Of a stretch of 64,000 bases of DNA, positions 58,936-64,000 are shown piece by piece; the first letter of the stretch is position 1; each line of letters starts with the position of its first letter. The stretch is taken from assembly GCA_007449985.2 (NCBI GenBank), contig VIIQ02000005.1:1-64000 (forward strand). The letters run 5' to 3'. The stretch comes from Desmodesmus armatus. Taxonomy: Eukaryota > Chlorophyta > Chlorophyceae > Sphaeropleales > Scenedesmaceae. Under the pieces are notes generated by a model. That model saw nothing but the letters and a program-made list of their open reading frames with translations, was not told the origin of the DNA and did no database searches. The position numbers and the translations under genes were made by a program.

Positions 58936-61589
58936 ATGGCGGTGGCTGCCACCTTTGGTTGTAAAGCAAGGGGATTATATCTGGATTCAAGCCAGCCCGT
59001 CAGCAAGGCTTCCACGTGCGTTCTGCTGAACTCAATGCATGCAAGCAGATCGATACAGTCCCCTTGTCGTGCTGCTTTTCGCCGTGTAGCTACGAAAAGT
59101 CATGCTGCAAAACAGCTCAGCTCGTTAGTGTTTCCACATAGCGATGCTGTCTTCCTAGAGCAGCAGAAACAGGAGGTCACTGCTGCACGCCTGATAGAGG
59201 TGTTGCAGGGCTCAGTGTCGCCTGAAAGGCTGGAGAAAATGCAAAAGGTGCTCTCAGGAACTTTGTGTGTGTCTTTTGCCGCCTCAGACAAGCTCCTGAC
59301 ACAGCAGCAGTGCATCAGCAGCTGGTGACTGCACTTGGCAGGCTGGCAGCAGTGATTGGGGAAGTGGGGCAACATCCATTACATCAGGACGTGTCATGCA
59401 CCAGCAGTTGATCCAGATCATAATGGTTGCGAACCTTCAACAACATGACCCCTGCTTATGGGTGCAGGTCATTGCAGCAAGGTCTTACAGCGTCGTGCCA
59501 GTGGTTGAGGGGCTGTACGACATGGGGAACCTTGCAGCAGTCTGCAGATCAGCAGATGGTAAGGCTTGCTGCTTACACTTCAGTCTTCTAAAAAGCTTAT
59601 TGCTGCATGTGCCCAGCCACAACTGCAGCATTCATTGGCACTCGACATGTAGTGGGCAGTGTGAACAAGCATGAAACTGTGATGAAAGTGCTCAGCACAG
59701 GGCTGTACTGTATGCCCCTTCACCCCTTCACCATCCTATTCAACACCTGCAGTCCTACCTCCAGGACTTACCTTCAGTGGGCTGTACAGTGGGCTGTACC
59801 CATGTTGTGGCTTGGCTGCTGTGTGGTCTGATGCCATGCAGCCTTTGGCTTTGGCAGTGTTCAGTGCATCATGGGTGCGTCAGACAAGTACAAGCGCTCT
59901 CAACGCACAGCAGCTGGAGCGGACAAGTGGCTGGACATGCGGCTGTGGGAGGACACCACCGCATGCCTCACAGGCCTCAAGGCAGCTGGATACCAGGTGG
60001 TGGTCACCAGCCTACAACAACACTCGGTCACGATACAGGTATGTAGACACATGGATCGCACTGCCGAAAGCACATGCCACACTGACCGACTAAAGAGTTG
60101 CGTACTACCTAGTAGTAATACTGCTGTATGTATGGAGCAGCTGCAGCTGGCAGTGTGTGGCTTGTCCTTGTTGGGCCCACACCCGCACAGCACTTGGGCC
60201 AGGCTTTGACCAAAGAGTCATGCACCAGGCAGCCAGTCACACACAGCTTCCCGTGCATTGCAATGTTGCACGGAACAAACTTGCTTGTCAAGACCTTACA
60301 CAGTCATGACCCCTGGCGTGATGGTGGGGACTTGTCATTGCTGAAGGGTTTCCTACGTATGGGCAACCCTATGTCTGCTGGGTGTGTGGGTGCAGGAGGT
60401 TGACTGGACACGGCCGACCGCTTTTGTGCTGGGCAATGAGCGTGAGGGTGTGTCGGACACAGCTGTGGCGCTAGCAGACGCAACAGCCATCATACCCATG
60501 GCAGGTGAGCAGGCTGCACCTCACAGCCTGGCACTCCACGGCTGCAAGCGGGATGGGACCCTCAGCTAGGCCAGGCTGGCATTGATGTGCCTGGCACCCA
60601 GCAGCTGCCACACCTCCCCTCCCAGACATTGATTACCAGGGTCTTTGCTGAAACATCTACAGTTGGGTGTTGGCCTTACTAAGCATCAGGTGCACGCGGA
60701 CATGAACAATGCGGGTTGTGCTACAACAGCATGTCAGCTGCGTTGGCTTGATGGCATCTACAGTGAGAGTGACATCATCAGTACCAATGTTGGCATGTTG
60801 TTTCACTGCCTTCCTTGCTGTCAGGTTTTGTTGAGAGCTTCAACATCTCTGTAGCAGCCGCGCTCATCATGTATGAGGCCCAGCAGCAGCGCATCAGGAA
60901 GCTGGGCGCATCAGCAGACCTCTCGCAGGAACAGCAGCAGCAGCTGCTGGCAGCATTCTTGCTACGGGGCGTGGTGAGTGCTGGACCCTCAAACCTGCTT
61001 CCAGGCTGGGCTGGGACATGCGTTGTGGGAGGCGCAGGCTGACAATAGTGTTCAGGGGTGCAGGCAGAGGGGCTGCATGATCATTCATTACTGGGCATGC
61101 TGTAGTCCTGACAGCCAGCACATCGTCAAGGAGCTCAGGGGCATGTGTTGCTGCCTTCAGCAACTGCTTGCATGCTCAAATTGATTGCCCAGGGCAAGCA
61201 ATGCCTGCATTTGGCTGGGTGCCCTATGTGTGGTGGGGTGAGCATCAGGGCGTGTGGCCTAGATGCAGCCACTGTATGTGGATGGCCTGACCACACGCAG
61301 TAACTACACAACTACACATTGACCTTACTGGTCCTGTCAGGTGATGGGGGCTAAGCCTGTCTTGCTGCACATGCTGTGTGTTTGTTGCCTGCAGAAACAC
61401 AGCAGTATGATTGCCACGCAGCTGCTCAACAGGCCACCACCTGCACACCAGCAGAAGTTCTTCAAGCAGGACATGTTGGAAACAGAAGCAGCAGCAGCAG
61501 CAGCAGCGCCCGGCAGCAGAGCGTCACCCAGGCAGCCAGGTCAGCAAAGCACGTTACCAGCTTCTGACAGTGCTGCACCTGCCGCGTGA
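58936..61589 (+). CDS. SpoU (TrmH) family tRNA/rRNA 2'-O-methyltransferase, probably organellar
   Basis: Six exons: 58936-59247, 59468-59558, 59842-60038, 60396-60504, 60825-60973, 61395-61589; phases agree and give 350 residues. The first ~50 residues are Ser/Ala/Arg-rich (VAATFGCKARGLYLDSSQPV), consistent with an organelle transit peptide. The catalytic domain shows the SPOUT motifs: motif 1 SVVPVVEGLYDMGNLAAVCR with the family Asn/Arg, motif 2 AFVLGNEREGVS, motif 3 GFVESFNISVAAALIMYEA. It transfers a methyl group from SAM to a ribose 2'-OH; the Gm18-tRNA enzyme TrmH is the closest guess. The C-terminal tail is low-complexity (Ala/Pro/Gln). Confidence 0.92.
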
Positions 61590-62339
61590 CAGTGCCGCTG
61601 CCACCACCCAACAGTTTGAGGTCATTGACAACCAACAGTTTGAGCTATATGACAACCAATGACCCAATTTCAGGTTGGCCCGTGGCAGAGAACCAGGTGG
61701 TGCAGCCACCACGTGATTCATGGAAGCAGTGTACCATACGTACATACACCATGTGTGAGACATCGGGTCACCTGAGTGGGTGGCCAGCTTGTAGATGAGA
61801 AGGCTGATGTGCCTGCTGTGTCTGTGCTGGCAGTCCATGAGTTGTAGCTGCTGTTGCGGGCGGCCACTTGTAAGATATGTGGTGTGGTGTGCGCAGGGAG
61901 GGTGAGATTGGGCTCCAGGGTTGAATTCGACTGCAGTGATGCTACTCAGTGCTCTCAACTCATTGTGTTACAACAGTCTCAGCAGATGTACAGCAGTTGC
62001 ACACTTGCACAGCAGTTGGATGTGACAACAATCAAGTCGGCGCTGCAGCCACACTAAGCAACGGTCACTCTGCTTTGCTGCATGCACCAAGCTTCAGCTG
62101 CTGGCGCCCGTGCCAACACCACAGCAGCACCCCAGCACCACTGGGACATACAATCACTGACCGACTGACTTGGGCTATCATTGAGAGTGGCAACTCCCAC
62201 AGCCCAGGTGCAGAAGACCCCCACACTTTCTACTGGCTCAACACCCTGCTGGCTTGCTTGGAAAAGGATCGAACCTCTCTACCATGCATCAACTGCTTAG
62301 CTGCTGCCTGCACTACCTTGGCTGCATGGCGTGCACCTC
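61590..62339. other. Intergenic region between convergent genes
   Basis: 750 bp with the 3' UTRs of the SpoU gene and of the helicase gene. TGTAA at 61869-61873 is a candidate poly(A) signal for the SpoU gene. A short direct repeat CCAACAGTTTGAG lies at ~61608 and ~61633. Confidence 0.5.
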
Positions 62340-64000
62340 CTACTGCTGCTGCCCCGCCGCTGGCTGCTGCTGCTGCCGTTTGTAGAAAGCTGCAAGCTGC
62401 TGCAATGCTGGCCCAAAGTCCCCATTCGTGGGTACGTAGGAGCGCTGCAGCCAGCCAGGGAGCTTCTGCACAGGCAGCTTGCGCCTGCCACTGCTGCCGC
62501 CGCCGCTGCTAATTGCTGCCCACTCTGCTGGCCCTGCCACCCAGCGGCTATCTAGCAGTACCACTGCAGCGTAGTCCCCCTTGTGCCGCACCACGCGCCC
62601 CACACACTGATTGACGGCCTTGAAGCACAGGTCATCGTAGTAATCACGCCCGCTGATTAGCTGCCTGCCGCTTCTGCTGGCCTGCTGCCCTGTCGGGCTG
62701 CTGGAGGGGCCCGCGACCCCAGCAACCTCAAGCTGTGCAGGACTGGCAGCTGCTGCCACTGCTGCTGCTGCGGCGGCTGGCAGGTGGCCAGCAGCAGAGG
62801 TGCTTGCTTGCTGCTGCTGCTGTGCGGTGCCAGAGGGACCTGGGGCTGCAGCTGCTGCTGCTGCTGCTGCTGGGGATGATGATGATGCTGTGTGCAGGGG
62901 CCGGGCGCCACCCTGATTGATCACCTGGAAGGCACTGCGGCGAGCAGGAGGCTGTGGAAGCTGCTGCTGCTCCAGCTGGCTTGCTGGAGCTTGCTGTGAA
63001 GCTGCATGCTGTTGAGGGCCAGTCAATGCACCAGCAGCAGCTGCTGAAGCAGTGCCAGGACCATTCTGTGCTGCCTGTGCTGCCAGCCTGTCTAGGTACT
63101 GCATGCGTGCCTGCAGCTCCATATCAGTGCTGTTGGGGTACGGCAGACCCACCACTACAACACACCTGCAGTAGCACACACACACGGACTATGTTGGTAT
63201 GACTCATATACTGCTTGCATGTGACTGCATGTTCTTAGTATGCTAGCTACTCAAGTAATCCCTGTGCTACCACACAGCAGCAACCAAGGAAACACTCATA
63301 CCTGGTCACAATGCCTGGTCACAATGCAAGGGCAAACTCAACCAGAGATCAACACATCACAGCAGGCATGCACACCCCAGGCAGACCACTGCCCCAGCAT
63401 GACAGCATACATCATGACTCTTGATGTTGGTGCCTGTTGGCCTTCGTGTGAGTTGGTGTTGAAGGGCTCCCTGCCTCAAGGATGAGGTGGTTCATACCAA
63501 GATGCTTGGCTGCCTAGTGAGCTCCATGTGCCGCTGCCCTTACCTGCCCAGGCCATCACCAAAGTTGATGCCCTCTGACAGCTTACCCCCCACCACACAC
63601 AGCATCAGCGCCCCACCGCTGCTGCTGCTGGTGGGCTGTGGAGGTGTTGCTGCTGAGGCTGCAGGTCCCCCTTGCTCTGGGTCACCAGCTGCTGGTTGTC
63701 CCTCAATGGCTGCAGCATAGGCAGCCAACACTGCCTCTACCTCAGTGGCTGCACGGGGCTCACTGACACACAAGCAGTAGATATAAACACACAACAACAT
63801 GCGGATAGCAGCAGCAGCAGCGGGGGCACCAGCAGCGGCGGCGGCGGTCACACGGAAGCCAGGAAGAAGGAGCAGGGCAGGCACAGGTGTAAATAGCACG
63901 AGCATGCAAGGCTGCTGTCTATGACTCAGCAAGTACCGCACGACTGCAAAAATGCCCTATGCTCACACACACCCTGCCTTTGTTTGACCTGCATGCATCC
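62340..64000 (-). CDS. DDX11/CHL1-family (XPD-like) DNA helicase, C-terminal part; 5' part beyond the window
   Basis: Iron-sulfur superfamily 2 helicase family acting in sister-chromatid cohesion and repair, 5'-to-3' on DNA. Exon 63543-~63770 encodes motif V-type sequence ([24 protein letters not shown]) and splices with an AG|G split codon to exon 62340-~63170 ([20 protein letters not shown]), then motif VI ([34 protein letters not shown]) and the end GWLQRSYVP. Between these motifs sits a ~140-residue Ala/Gln/Ser-rich insertion absent from typical family members; it is in frame on both sides. ATP-binding and FeS motifs would lie to the right of the window. Exons between 63770 and 64000 are not resolved. 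Confidence 0.88.

Noticed and set aside
1..64000. CRISPR arrays, rRNA, tRNA genes or intact transposases
   Set aside because: None seen: repeats present are microsatellites, pairs or fold-backs; no cloverleaf with a T-loop GTTCGA context and no transposase or reverse-transcriptase motifs were noticed. A tRNAscan/Infernal run would be decisive.

Overview
The window is nuclear DNA of a green alga, most likely a chlorophycean (Chlamydomonas/Haematococcus-like; species not determinable by eye). The reasons are: spliced genes with GT-AG introns and CTGCTGCAG-type acceptors, a STA6-like chloroplast ADP-glucose pyrophosphorylase, a limiting-CO2-inducible LCIB/LCIC-family protein, a CCP1-like carrier, candidate TGTAA polyadenylation signals, and abundant CAG and poly-C/poly-G repeats. 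I see no tRNA, rRNA, CRISPR array or intact transposon.

Layout, left to right. (1) About 1.1-6.9 kb, minus: a chromatin-type protein with AT-hook, PWWP domain and PHD-like zinc fingers, joined to a C-terminal domain that looks like a phage-type Dam N6-adenine methyltransferase. (2) 7-11.3 kb: repeat-bearing intergenic DNA. (3) 11.3-17.8 kb, minus: ADP-glucose pyrophosphorylase small subunit; two introns hold fold-back elements. (4) 18.3-20.4 kb, minus: a leucine-rich-repeat protein, divergent from (5) 20.7-22.1 kb, plus: an intronless rhodanese-like plus methyltransferase protein. (6) 23.2-31.9 kb, minus: a UPL3/TRIP12-type HECT ubiquitin ligase, divergent from (7) 32.3-43.1 kb, plus: a NUP214-type nucleoporin with beta-propeller, coiled coil and FG repeats. 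(8) 43.7-46.4 kb, minus: a protein combining OB-fold-like, CCCH zinc-finger and methyltransferase-like segments, divergent from (9) 46.8-47.5 kb, plus: a coiled-coil protein. (10) 49.5-52.1 kb, minus: LCIB/LCIC-family protein, divergent from (11) 55.1-57.6 kb, plus: CCP1/CCP2-like carrier. (12) 58.9-61.6 kb, plus: SpoU-family RNA 2'-O-methyltransferase. (13) 62.3 kb to the right edge, minus: C-terminal part of a DDX11/CHL1-family helicase.

Functional threads. Genes 10 and 11 form a head-to-head pair typical of the algal CO2-concentrating mechanism, and gene 3 makes the starch precursor, so carbon acquisition and storage are both represented. Gene 1 is the most novel candidate: a possible chromatin-targeted adenine-methylation writer. 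Genes 6 and 7 carry nine apparent -1 frameshifts. Each is repaired by adding one base to a short G or C run, which points to homopolymer under-calling in the assembly rather than gene decay.

Exon limits were read by eye from splice signals and protein continuity. Terminal exons of genes 1, 3, 4, 8 and 9 are the least certain.
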